From: Olivibacter jilunii
GTDB lineage: Bacteria > Bacteroidota > Bacteroidia > Sphingobacteriales > Sphingobacteriaceae
Length of the DNA: 64,000 bases
NCBI RefSeq assembly: GCF_900607235.1
Contig: NZ_LR027851.1
Span: 124,001-188,000, forward strand
Reading direction: 5' to 3'
Made by a program: the position numbers and the translations under genes. Below the pieces are notes generated by a model. It was given only the letters and a program-made list of their open reading frames with translations. It did no database searches and had not been told where the DNA came from. This document shows, piece by piece, positions 35,189 to 41,813 of this stretch. Position 1 is the stretch's first letter, and every line of letters begins with the position of its first letter.

Positions 35189-37375
35189 ATGGCTAAACAA
35201 AAAATAAAACAATCAAAAGATCAACCTGTGAATAAGAAGATCGAGGAATTAGAGCCAGATAAGGAACAGAGTACCGGTCAATTCCTGACTACTAATCAGG
35301 GTGTAAAAGTTAATGATGATCAAAATTCGCTGAAGGGAGGTGAACGCGGTGCGACACTTTTGGAGGATTTTATACTACGCGAAAAGATCACGCATTTTGA
35401 CCATGAGCGCATACCCGAACGTATTGTGCACGCCCGTGGTTCCGGTGCTCATGGAGTATTTAAACTATATGAGCCCTTGAATAAATACACCAAGGCACAT
35501 TTTTTAAATGATATGACAGCAGAGACACCTGTATTTGTCCGTTTTTCAACAGTGGCAGGGTCTAGGGGATCAACAGACTTAGCTAGGGATGTCCGAGGAT
35601 TCGCTGTAAAATTTTATACACAAGAGGGAATTTTCGACTTGGTCGGCAATAATATGCCCGTGTTCTTTATACAGGATGCTATTAAGTTCCCTGATCTAGT
35701 TCATGCCGTAAAACCGGAGCCGGATAATGAGATTCCACAGGCGGCTTCTGCACATGACACGTTCTGGGATTTTATCTCCCTAATGCCTGAATCGGCCCAT
35801 ATGATTATGTGGCTCATGAGCGACCGGGCGATTCCGCGCAGCTATCGGATGATGGAAGGTTTCGGTGTTCATACCTTCCGTTTTATAAACGAAAAGGGAG
35901 AGGCCAGCTTTGTAAAGTTTCACTGGAAACCATTGTTAGGAGTCCATTCAGTGGCATGGGATGAAGCACAGAATATTTCGGGTAAAGATCCTGATTTTCA
36001 TAGACGGGATTTATGGGAAGCGATAGAAAGTGGGGCCTTCCCCGAATGGGAACTGGGCGTACAAATTGTGCCGGAGGCAGACGAATTCAAGTTCGATTTT
36101 GATCTTTTAGATGCTACCAAGATTATTCCGGAGGAGTTGGTGCCTGTAAAGCGTATTGGAAAGATGACATTGAACCGTAATCCGGATAATTTTTTTGCCG
36201 AAACGGAGCAAGCTGCTTTTCATGTAGGTCATATTGTACCTGGGATTGATTTTACTAATGATCCTTTACTCCAAGGACGATTGTTCTCTTACACAGATAC
36301 ACAATTGATTCGTTTAGGTGGTCCCAATTTTCATGAAATTCCCATCAATAGATCGATCGTACCTATCCATAACAACCAGCGGGATGGTTATATGCGACAG
36401 CAGATAAACAAAGGCAAATCCAGTTATAATCCGAATTCATTAGGTAACGGAGATCCTATACAAGCGAAAGCTTCTGAAGGCGGGTTTGCAAGTTATCAGG
36501 AACGTATTGATGCAAAAAAAGTACGTGCACGGAGCAAGAGTTTTTTCGATCATTTTAGTCAGGCGCGTTTGTTTTTTAATAGCCAGTCCGACCCGGAGAA
36601 AAATCACCTGATTGATGCTTTCTCCTTCGAACTTGGTAAAGTCAAAACCGTTGCCGTAAGGCAACGGATGATTGGTATTTTGTCCCTAATCGATAAAGGG
36701 CTTGCTTCAGAAGTGGCCTACGCGCTTGGCTTAAAAGTACCTCAAAAGCCAGAGCAACCTATCAATCATAGTATTCCTGCCGATGGTAACGCCGCTGATT
36801 ATCAACCGACGCAGGTAGAATCTTCACTGGCTCGTTCAGAAGCGTTGAGTATGAAAAATACAGTTAAAGATCGCATTATTTCAAGGAAGATCGCTTTTCT
36901 AGTAGCTGATGGAGTAAATGCGCAATCTGTAAACAACATGAAAACTGCTCTAGTCTCTGAAGGAGCTGTAGTGCATATCATTGCGCCGAGACTTAATGCA
37001 GTCGTCAGTATGGACGGAGAGGAGGTGCCAGTTGATGAAAGCTTTTTAACAGCAGCCTCTGTTTTGTATGATGCCGTTTATGTGCCTGGAGGTACAAACA
37101 GCGTTGCAACGCTTGAAGCCGAGGCAAATGCCGTTCACTTTTTAAATGAAGCCTTCAAACATTGCAAAGCCATTGCGGCTGATGAACAAGCTATACAGGT
37201 GCTCGAAGCAACCTACTTTGCGAATAAATTACCCGCTGATTTTTCTGAAGAGACGATATTGGCCGAAGGTGTTGCAGTAAGCTCCGACCAGAAAAAATTA
37301 GCGCGGCTGTTTATAAAGGCCATTGCTTTACATCGATTTTGGGAACGGGAGAAACCACGGCAGGTGCCTGCGTAA
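35189..37375 (+). CDS. katE: Large-subunit catalase with C-terminal DJ-1/GATase-like domain
   Basis: A 728-residue HPII-type haem catalase that breaks down hydrogen peroxide. Seen: a basic N-terminal extension, the active-site RIVHARGSGAHG with His81, the FSTVAGSRGSTDLARDVRG-type block (key FSTVAGSRGS), the haem-tyrosine motif RLFSYTDTQ with Tyr368, and a C-terminal flavodoxin/DJ-1-like domain from about 560 with IAFLVADGVN. The length marks the clade 2 large-subunit form. It follows the DUF892 gene closely and converges on an ankyrin gene through a shared terminator. Regulation by stress is inferred. Confidence 0.95.
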   Translation: MAKQKIKQSKDQPVNKKIEELEPDKEQSTGQFLTTNQGVKVNDDQNSLKGGERGATLLEDFILREKITHFDHERIPERIVHARGSGAHGVFKLYEPLNKYTKAHFLNDMTAETPVFVRFSTVAGSRGSTDLARDVRGFAVKFYTQEGIFDLVGNNMPVFFIQDAIKFPDLVHAVKPEPDNEIPQAASAHDTFWDFISLMPESAHMIMWLMSDRAIPRSYRMMEGFGVHTFRFINEKGEASFVKFHWKPLLGVHSVAWDEAQNISGKDPDFHRRDLWEAIESGAFPEWELGVQIVPEADEFKFDFDLLDATKIIPEELVPVKRIGKMTLNRNPDNFFAETEQAAFHVGHIVPGIDFTNDPLLQGRLFSYTDTQLIRLGGPNFHEIPINRSIVPIHNNQRDGYMRQQINKGKSSYNPNSLGNGDPIQAKASEGGFASYQERIDAKKVRARSKSFFDHFSQARLFFNSQSDPEKNHLIDAFSFELGKVKTVAVRQRMIGILSLIDKGLASEVAYALGLKVPQKPEQPINHSIPADGNAADYQPTQVESSLARSEALSMKNTVKDRIISRKIAFLVADGVNAQSVNNMKTALVSEGAVVHIIAPRLNAVVSMDGEEVPVDESFLTAASVLYDAVYVPGGTNSVATLEAEANAVHFLNEAFKHCKAIAADEQAIQVLEATYFANKLPADFSEETILAEGVAVSSDQKKLARLFIKAIALHRFWEREKPRQVPA

Positions 37376-37380
37376 GATAG

Positions 37381-37411
37381 ATAAAGCCATCTTATAGGGA
37401 TGGCTTTATTC
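37381..37411. terminator. Shared bidirectional terminator between katE and the ankyrin gene
   Basis: Perfect 11-base arms ATAAAGCCATC and GATGGCTTTAT around a 7-base loop. The right arm contains the stop codon of the ankyrin gene. Confidence 0.8.
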
Positions 37412-37894
37412 AGTAATATATTTTTCAATTATTGTAATGGCCTCTTCGTTGCCCTGTTGAGCAGCTAGATCAAGTACGGTTAATCCTCTTTTTTCGAGAA
37501 TCGTCACGTCGGCCCCATGATTAAGTAATAATTCAACCAAATTATTTCTCCCGAATAGGGCAGCAAACATGATAGCCGTCCCACCATTTCCATGTTGTAT
37601 GTTTAAATCTGCGCCATGGCTAATTAAGAGCTCGGCAATATCGGGATACCCTTTAAAAGCAACGCCCATCAGAGCGGTATTGCCACCAAAATCTTGGGCG
37701 TTAACGTCTACACCTGCTTCAAGTAGCAGCTTTGCAGCCGCATATCGGTTATTATAACATGCAATAATGAGTGGTGTGTAACCTCTTTCGTCCCGCTCAT
37801 CCAGGTTTGCTCTCTCGGTGATATATGCTTGTAGCTGCTGTAAGTCGCCTATTCTTGCTGCGTTGATTAGGCTATTTATTTCCTCCTTGTTCAT
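37406..37894 (-). CDS. Ankyrin-repeat protein beside catalase
   Basis: A 162-residue protein of four to five ankyrin repeats: RGYTPLIIACYNNRYAAAKLL, GGNTALMGVAFKGYPDIAEL, NGGTAIMFAALFGRNNLVEL and GLTVLDLAAQQGNEEAI (each a helix-turn-helix unit). No signal peptide is seen. In Pseudomonas aeruginosa an ankyrin protein (AnkB) encoded next to katB is needed for full catalase activity; here the ankyrin gene is convergent with the catalase rather than downstream, so the link is suggestive only. Confidence 0.88.
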   Translation of the reverse strand: MNKEEINSLINAARIGDLQQLQAYITERANLDERDERGYTPLIIACYNNRYAAAKLLLEAGVDVNAQDFGGNTALMGVAFKGYPDIAELLISHGADLNIQHGNGGTAIMFAALFGRNNLVELLLNHGADVTILEKRGLTVLDLAAQQGNEEAITIIEKYITE

Positions 37895-37990
37895 GAATTA
37901 ACCAATTGATTTAATACTTGCACGATTGAGTGGTAAACCGTCGACCTTACAGTGGATAACGCATACTTTGCTGAAATGTTTGGTATCACG

Positions 37991-38203
37991 TTATTTGTTA
38001 ATCGCCTGCTCAAGTACCTTATTAATTGTTTCTGAAATTCTCGTGAACCTCAAATCTGTTAAATGTTGTACCATCATTGTTGCTTCGTGATCGTTACCGA
38101 TTAACTGCTTAGCTGTTATAAAAAAAATGTCTTTATTTTTTTCGTTTTTTAAAGCTGATAAATTCGAAATACTTTCATTTTGCCGTGTTACATTATTGCC
38201 CAC
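37991..38203 (-). CDS. Possible small protein of unknown family
   Basis: A 70-residue frame starting with GTG. The second half, IGNDHEATMMVQHLTDLRFTRISET, is helix-like and coding-like, and a conserved-looking DLRF tail suggests a real small soluble protein. No motif is recognised, the start is not supported by a promoter box, and it could be a chance frame. Confidence 0.35.
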   Translation of the reverse strand: MGNNVTRQNESISNLSALKNEKNKDIFFITAKQLIGNDHEATMMVQHLTDLRFTRISETINKVLEQAINK

Positions 38204-38397
38204 CTGCCCAAAATACCCGTTTTCCCTAATTATACTTTAGATCAGCACACCACCCATTTATTCAAATCAATACCGGGCTTCTTCTTTCATAGTTTTAAAA
38301 AATCAACACCTTTTGACAAAACAGAAAAAGATATCAGTCACATAAATATACATTTTTCTGTGATTGTTTTGTGTCGAGTAAAGATGACAGACATTAC

Positions 38398-38405
38398 TAA
38401 ATTTG
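38398..38405 (+). promoter_or_regulatory. -7 promoter element (TAAATTTG) of the tRNA-like gene
   Basis: Perfect TAnnTTTG that ends 13 bases before the tRNA-like gene, where transcription would be expected to begin. Confidence 0.5.
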
Positions 38406-38417
38406 TTCTATAAACAA

Positions 38418-38488
38418 GGTCGGATGGCCGAGCGGTTAGGCAGAGCTCCGCAAGAGATCCCAGAGTGGTTCGAATCCACTTCCGACCT
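38418..38488 (+). tRNA. tRNA-Cys(GCA)-like gene with abnormal anticodon arm
   Basis: A 71-base cloverleaf: 7-base acceptor stem GGTCGGA/TCCGACC, D arm GCC/GGC, T arm AGTGG-TTCGAAT-CCACT and a discriminator T, the Cys identity base. The anticodon is GCA (38450-38452). The anticodon arm is odd: position 33 is C instead of the near-universal T, position 38 is G, and the stem GAGCT/AGATC has one mismatched pair. CCA is not encoded. It may be a diverged second tRNA-Cys or a pseudo-tRNA that can still fold; a normal copy is expected elsewhere. Confidence 0.72.
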
Positions 38489-38550
38489 CAAGTCAGAAAA
38501 ATACTTCTATGTACTTTCTCTACTAGTTGGAGTTCACCTGAATTAATTAA

Positions 38551-38586
38551 ACCGCCCTTGATCACATCATAAAGGACGGTTTTTTT
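38551..38586 (+). terminator. Hairpin 1 downstream of the tRNA-like gene
   Basis: Arms ACCGCCCTT and AAGGACGGT (one mismatch) followed by seven T. First of four similar hairpins between 38551 and 38909. Confidence 0.75.
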
Positions 38587-38621
38587 ACATCGATTCTTAT
38601 GGCAATTTAATATGTGAAGGC

Positions 38622-38710
38622 TAGCTTTGATATTCCACGTGTTCAGTGGTACAGGTAAATTTTTTTCATTCTGTTTGGCCGTCCTTTTTTGAGATTTAAG
38701 GACGGCTTTT
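38622..38710 (+). ncRNA. Possible small RNA unit (promoter box TAGCTTTG to hairpin 2)
   Basis: A perfect TAnnTTTG at 38622-38629 is followed after 48 bases by hairpin 2 (arms GCCGTCCTT and AAGGACGGC, 38678-38706) and a T-run. A transcript from about 38636 would be near 75 bases with no protein frame. There is no -33 TTTG, so the promoter is weak evidence. Confidence 0.25.
38678..38710 (+). terminator. Hairpin 2 of the array
   Basis: Perfect 9-base arms GCCGTCCTT/AAGGACGGC around an 11-base loop, then TTTT. The arm core GTCCTT/AAGGAC nearly repeats that of hairpin 1. Confidence 0.75.
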
Positions 38711-38772
38711 CTTATTTCACCCTAATCTGTCACAACGATATTTGAAGAACAATTCATTATAAGTTCATTTGA

Positions 38773-38809
38773 GCTGCCTCTTTATTTTTTGAAGAGGTGG
38801 CTTTTTTTT
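38773..38809 (+). terminator. Hairpin 3 of the array
   Basis: Arms GCTGCCTCTT and AAGAGGTGGC (two G-T pairs) followed by eight T. Confidence 0.75.
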
Positions 38810-38880
38810 CTTATACGGTATTAATTTCAGAAGCCTACCTTTATCGGTAGCAAGTAATATGATAATTAATGTGTTAGACT

Positions 38881-38909
38881 ACCGCTCAAATTTTGAGCGG
38901 TGGTTTTTT
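38881..38909. terminator. Hairpin 4, shared with the convergent DUF2200 gene
   Basis: Perfect 10-base arms ACCGCTCAAA/TTTGAGCGGT, then GGTTTTTT. Lies 3 bases beyond the DUF2200 stop on the other strand, so it can serve both directions. Confidence 0.75.
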
Positions 38910-38911
38910 CT

Positions 38912-39262
38912 TTATTTTCTTAAAATCTTTTCCATCGTCTTGCCTTTAGCCAGTTCATCCACCAATTTATCCAAATAGCGAATCTTCTGCATGAGTTTGT
39001 CTTCAATTTCTTCCACGCGATATCCACAGATAACACCTGTGATTTTTGAAACGTTCGGATTTATTTGTGGCGCTTGAGCAAAAAAAGTTTCAAAATTTGT
39101 TTTATCGTCGAGGTGTTGTTGCAGCGCGTCTTCATCATATCCGGTCAGCCAGTATATTATTTCGTCAACTTCCGCTTTCGTACGGCCCTTTTTTTCCGCC
39201 TTTTGTATATAATGGGGATATACGCCGGCAAAAGACATTTTGTAAACTCTTGTATTATCCAT
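38912..39262 (-). CDS. DUF2200-family protein
   Basis: A 116-residue soluble protein of the DUF2200 family. Seen: the family start with [37 protein letters not shown], and [26 protein letters not shown]. The start MDNTRV at 39262 is preferred; the frame runs to 39289 but then overlaps the preceding gene by 17 bases. It follows the DHFR-like gene closely on the same strand, so both should be one transcript. Biochemical role unknown. Confidence 0.85.
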   Translation of the reverse strand: MDNTRVYKMSFAGVYPHYIQKAEKKGRTKAEVDEIIYWLTGYDEDALQQHLDDKTNFETFFAQAPQINPNVSKITGVICGYRVEEIEDKLMQKIRYLDKLVDELAKGKTMEKILRK

Positions 39263-39272
39263 TTTTTTCAAG

Positions 39273-39830
39273 TTATTGCTCAGGGGCACTTGTGTACTTT
39301 AATACTACACCGCCCGTCAAGAGCTGTTGTGTTGAAACGAGCGATAAATTTTTTGACGAAATTCCTTGTTTGAAAAGAGGTCTTCCGCTTCCTAAAATTA
39401 TAGGTGCAATACCAATACGGTATTCGTCAAATAAATTGTCATTTATAAAAGTTTCTGAGAGATTAGCGCTACCAAATACATATAGATCCTTAGCACTTTG
39501 CGTTTTGAGTTTGCTAATTTCTGCCGAAGCATTACCGCTGATTAATTTGGAGTTATTCCATGTTGCCGTTTTCAATGTTGTCGAGAAAACAATCTTCGGT
39601 ATACTGTTCATAAGGTCGGCAATTTCCCCTTTAGCTTTCGTCCAGTGAGCGGCCATACCCTCATATGTTATCCGCCCAAAAATAAGATAATCCGCTGCGC
39701 GCAACTGTTCGAGGCTTAATTTTTCAAGTTCTTGCCCCCATACACTGTTATGAAAACTTAGGTCCCAATGTTGGCTACCTTCAAAGTAACCGTCGAGGGT
39801 GATGATGTTCCACATTATTAACTTGGTCAT
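39273..39830 (-). CDS. Dihydrofolate-reductase-like (RibD C-terminal) reductase
   Basis: A 185-residue NADPH-dependent reductase-like protein of the RibD C-terminal/YyaP-YwjB group. Seen: [13 protein letters not shown] at the start, the [16 protein letters not shown] block, the [10 protein letters not shown] phosphate-binding loop and the end LGSGRPLF with LTGGVVLKY. This group is widespread and rarely assigned a substrate; it is distinct from FolA. Operon with the DUF2200 gene, 10 bases apart. Confidence 0.88.
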   Translation of the reverse strand: MTKLIMWNIITLDGYFEGSQHWDLSFHNSVWGQELEKLSLEQLRAADYLIFGRITYEGMAAHWTKAKGEIADLMNSIPKIVFSTTLKTATWNNSKLISGNASAEISKLKTQSAKDLYVFGSANLSETFINDNLFDEYRIGIAPIILGSGRPLFKQGISSKNLSLVSTQQLLTGGVVLKYTSAPEQ

Positions 39831-39882
39831 TTTTTTATTTTTTAGATCAAAATTGGTTCTGCTTATTGTGTTTTTACAGTGA

Positions 39883-40044
39883 TTTACTTACTTCAAATAT
39901 ACAGAACAGCAAAATGGATACAAAGATAGGAGTATAACTTATTCACATGCATTACACGTTTTAAAGAAAGGTGAAATGCAAGAAGCAGATTTGAATAAGC
40001 TTGTGGAAGTAAAAGTAGGTGAAATAAATATGATAAATCTATAA
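39883..40044 (+). pseudogene. Possible plus-strand gene remnant (no start codon)
   Basis: An open stretch of about 53 codons between two minus-strand genes, ending in TAA at 40042. It reads YKDRSITYSHALHVLKKGE, then MQEADLNKLVEVKVGEINM, a composition much like real protein. There is no ATG before the middle and a stop just upstream. I do not recognise the family. It may be the end of a decayed gene. Confidence 0.25.
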
Positions 40045-40061
40045 ATATAAAGCAATTAACC

Positions 40062-40646
40062 TTATCGGACTTTGACAGCATGATAGTAATGATTTTCACC
40101 ATCGTCTTCAAATTCTTCTATCAAGGACAATCCAACAGCCGATAGTATTTCTTTGTATTTTTTCGTGCCAAGCGATCTTGATTGTTGTCCGGTAAGGATA
40201 TCCGTCCATTCGCTTATTGAAGATGGGGCCGTGAATAACAATTTACCGCCAATCCGCAGTACTTCGGCCATCTTCCGTATCACCATGGCTTGGTTATCCT
40301 TGGGTAATAAAAATAATAACCCCCATGCGATAATGGCATCGAAACTACGGTTAAAGAATAATGAATCTTCTACCTGTTCACAGGCAATAGGGCAATGTGG
40401 GAAGTTTTTCCGAAAAGCTTGAGCTAATGTAGGTGATGCGTCCACTCCGTAAACCGACATGCCTTCATCTATCAAAACTTTCGTAATCGGAATGCCCGTT
40501 CCACAACCGAGATCTAATATAACTGTACCTTTAGGAAGTGTTTGTGCCCACATGCTGACGGAAGATGCACCGATTCCGTCAACAATTTGCCCACGAACTT
40601 CACTAAAGGTCTTCGCAACTTTTTCATAACCATTTGATTTGTCCAT
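40062..40646 (-). CDS. Class I SAM-dependent methyltransferase
   Basis: A 194-residue Rossmann-type methyltransferase. Seen: motif I VILDLGCGTGIPITKVL, motif II VYGVDASPTLAQAF, then DAIIAWGLLFLL and VLRIGGKLLFTAP. These bind S-adenosylmethionine. There is no motif for a particular substrate; the size and short C-terminus suit a small-molecule methyltransferase. It stands alone on the minus strand. Confidence 0.9.
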   Translation of the reverse strand: MDKSNGYEKVAKTFSEVRGQIVDGIGASSVSMWAQTLPKGTVILDLGCGTGIPITKVLIDEGMSVYGVDASPTLAQAFRKNFPHCPIACEQVEDSLFFNRSFDAIIAWGLLFLLPKDNQAMVIRKMAEVLRIGGKLLFTAPSSISEWTDILTGQQSRSLGTKKYKEILSAVGLSLIEEFEDDGENHYYHAVKVR

Positions 40647-40875
40647 TTTTATTTCTTGGGTGTGAAGTTATGCCATTTATAGCCCTGTAATAAAAATAAA
40701 GAAAATATCAATCAAATTGAGCAATGAAACATCCTTTTAAATTAGCGCTTTTAAAAGAATAGCCAGATCATTGTTCATAAATCTTAACGGGTTGGGCAAT
40801 CTTAATTAAGCCAATGGGCAATAATATCATGTCATTACGTTATAATAATAAGTACATCTATTAAAATACAAAAAA

Positions 40876-41412
40876 ATGAAAGCATTTAACAGAATTAGAA
40901 GAAGGTATAATACAGCTTTGGGTGCATTTGCATTGCTATTAATTGTTTTGAGCAGTTCAGTCGTATATGGTCAAGCACCCGTCCAAACGCAAACACCACA
41001 GGTAAAAGAAGATTTTAATGAGCAGGAGTTGGATCGTTTCCTCAATGCCAATCAAAAGATAACCGCGATTCAGACAGAAGCACAAGGCGAGATGGTGAAA
41101 ATTATAGAGAAGGAAGGAATGTCGGTAGATAAATTCAATGCCATGGCAGAAGCGCAACAAAAGCAGGACAGCACCGCTGCGAAGCAAGATCCGAAGGATC
41201 TGGCTGTATTCCAAAAGGCGGCAGAACAAATAAATGGCATGCAGCAGGGGTTGGAAGGAAAGATGACCAAGGCGGTCGAAGAAGAAGGCTTAAAGGTCGA
41301 GACCTATTTGCAGATTGCACAAGCCTATCAACAAAGTGAGAAAGTCAGGGGGATATTAGATAAGAAGATGAAAGAAAAACAGAACTCCGTACCCAGAGCG
41401 GAGCAGAAATGA
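40876..41412 (+). CDS. DUF4168 secreted protein
   Basis: A 178-residue exported protein with a signal peptide ending near SVVYGQ. The mature part is helical and Gln/Glu/Lys-rich and has the repeated DUF4168 pattern: FNEQELDRFLNANQKITAIQ, then ATM-like MVKIIEKEGMSVDKFNAMAEAQQ and, about 70 residues on, MTKAVEEEGLKVETYLQIAQAYQQ. Such proteins are periplasmic or surface helical proteins of unknown role. It has its own strong terminator. Confidence 0.85.
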   Translation: MKAFNRIRRRYNTALGAFALLLIVLSSSVVYGQAPVQTQTPQVKEDFNEQELDRFLNANQKITAIQTEAQGEMVKIIEKEGMSVDKFNAMAEAQQKQDSTAAKQDPKDLAVFQKAAEQINGMQQGLEGKMTKAVEEEGLKVETYLQIAQAYQQSEKVRGILDKKMKEKQNSVPRAEQK

Positions 41413-41460
41413 GAAATCTGCCACCTTATAAGATAGAACGATTTATCTTATTTGAAGAAA

Positions 41461-41501
41461 ATGTAAAAAGGCTTGTGTTCAACAAGCCTTTTTACATTTT
41501 T
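41461..41501 (+). terminator. Strong terminator after the DUF4168 gene
   Basis: Perfect 16-base arms (41461-41476 and 41482-41497) with core AAAAAGGCTTGT, 5-base loop and T-run. Confidence 0.85.
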
Positions 41502-41813
41502 ACCTATTTGTCTAACAAATTAAAAGCCTCAGTGTGATCTCTTCGCTTACCTTCTTGTTCCGGTAGTGTAGAAACTGCCTTAGTTAAGTACCAAGGTATT
41601 TGGTGTCAATACCGCCTTTCTGTACAGCCTTTTAAACCTTCACATCCTCGATGCCATTTAGCTGTACTGTATCAGTGCAAGGCGTGAATTCAGATCGGTT
41701 AAGTTTTCCTAATGCAATCCATCGTAAAGCGTAAAGAAACGGTGTCAAAATAATTTGTGGGAGTCAGAATTAATCTATTCTTTTGTATTTGGAATTAATC
41801 TAAATAAACAGTA
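41502..41813. other. Intergenic region ahead of the siderophore-type receptor
   Basis: About 310 bases. On the minus strand 41513-41610 an open stretch reads VSTLPEQEGKRRDHTEAF and ends in DK-stop; it looks like the tail of a lost gene. No clean promoter element is seen, though TTTTGTATTTGG near 41780 is promoter-like. Confidence 0.3.

Noticed and set aside
38180-38413. 77-codon plus-strand frame ahead of the tRNA-like gene
   Set aside because: Runs through the promoter of the tRNA-like gene and looks non-coding.
39046-39648. 200-codon plus-strand frame across DUF2200 and the DHFR-like gene
   Set aside because: Opposite strand of two recognised genes; translation is Phe/Leu/Ser-rich without domain character.
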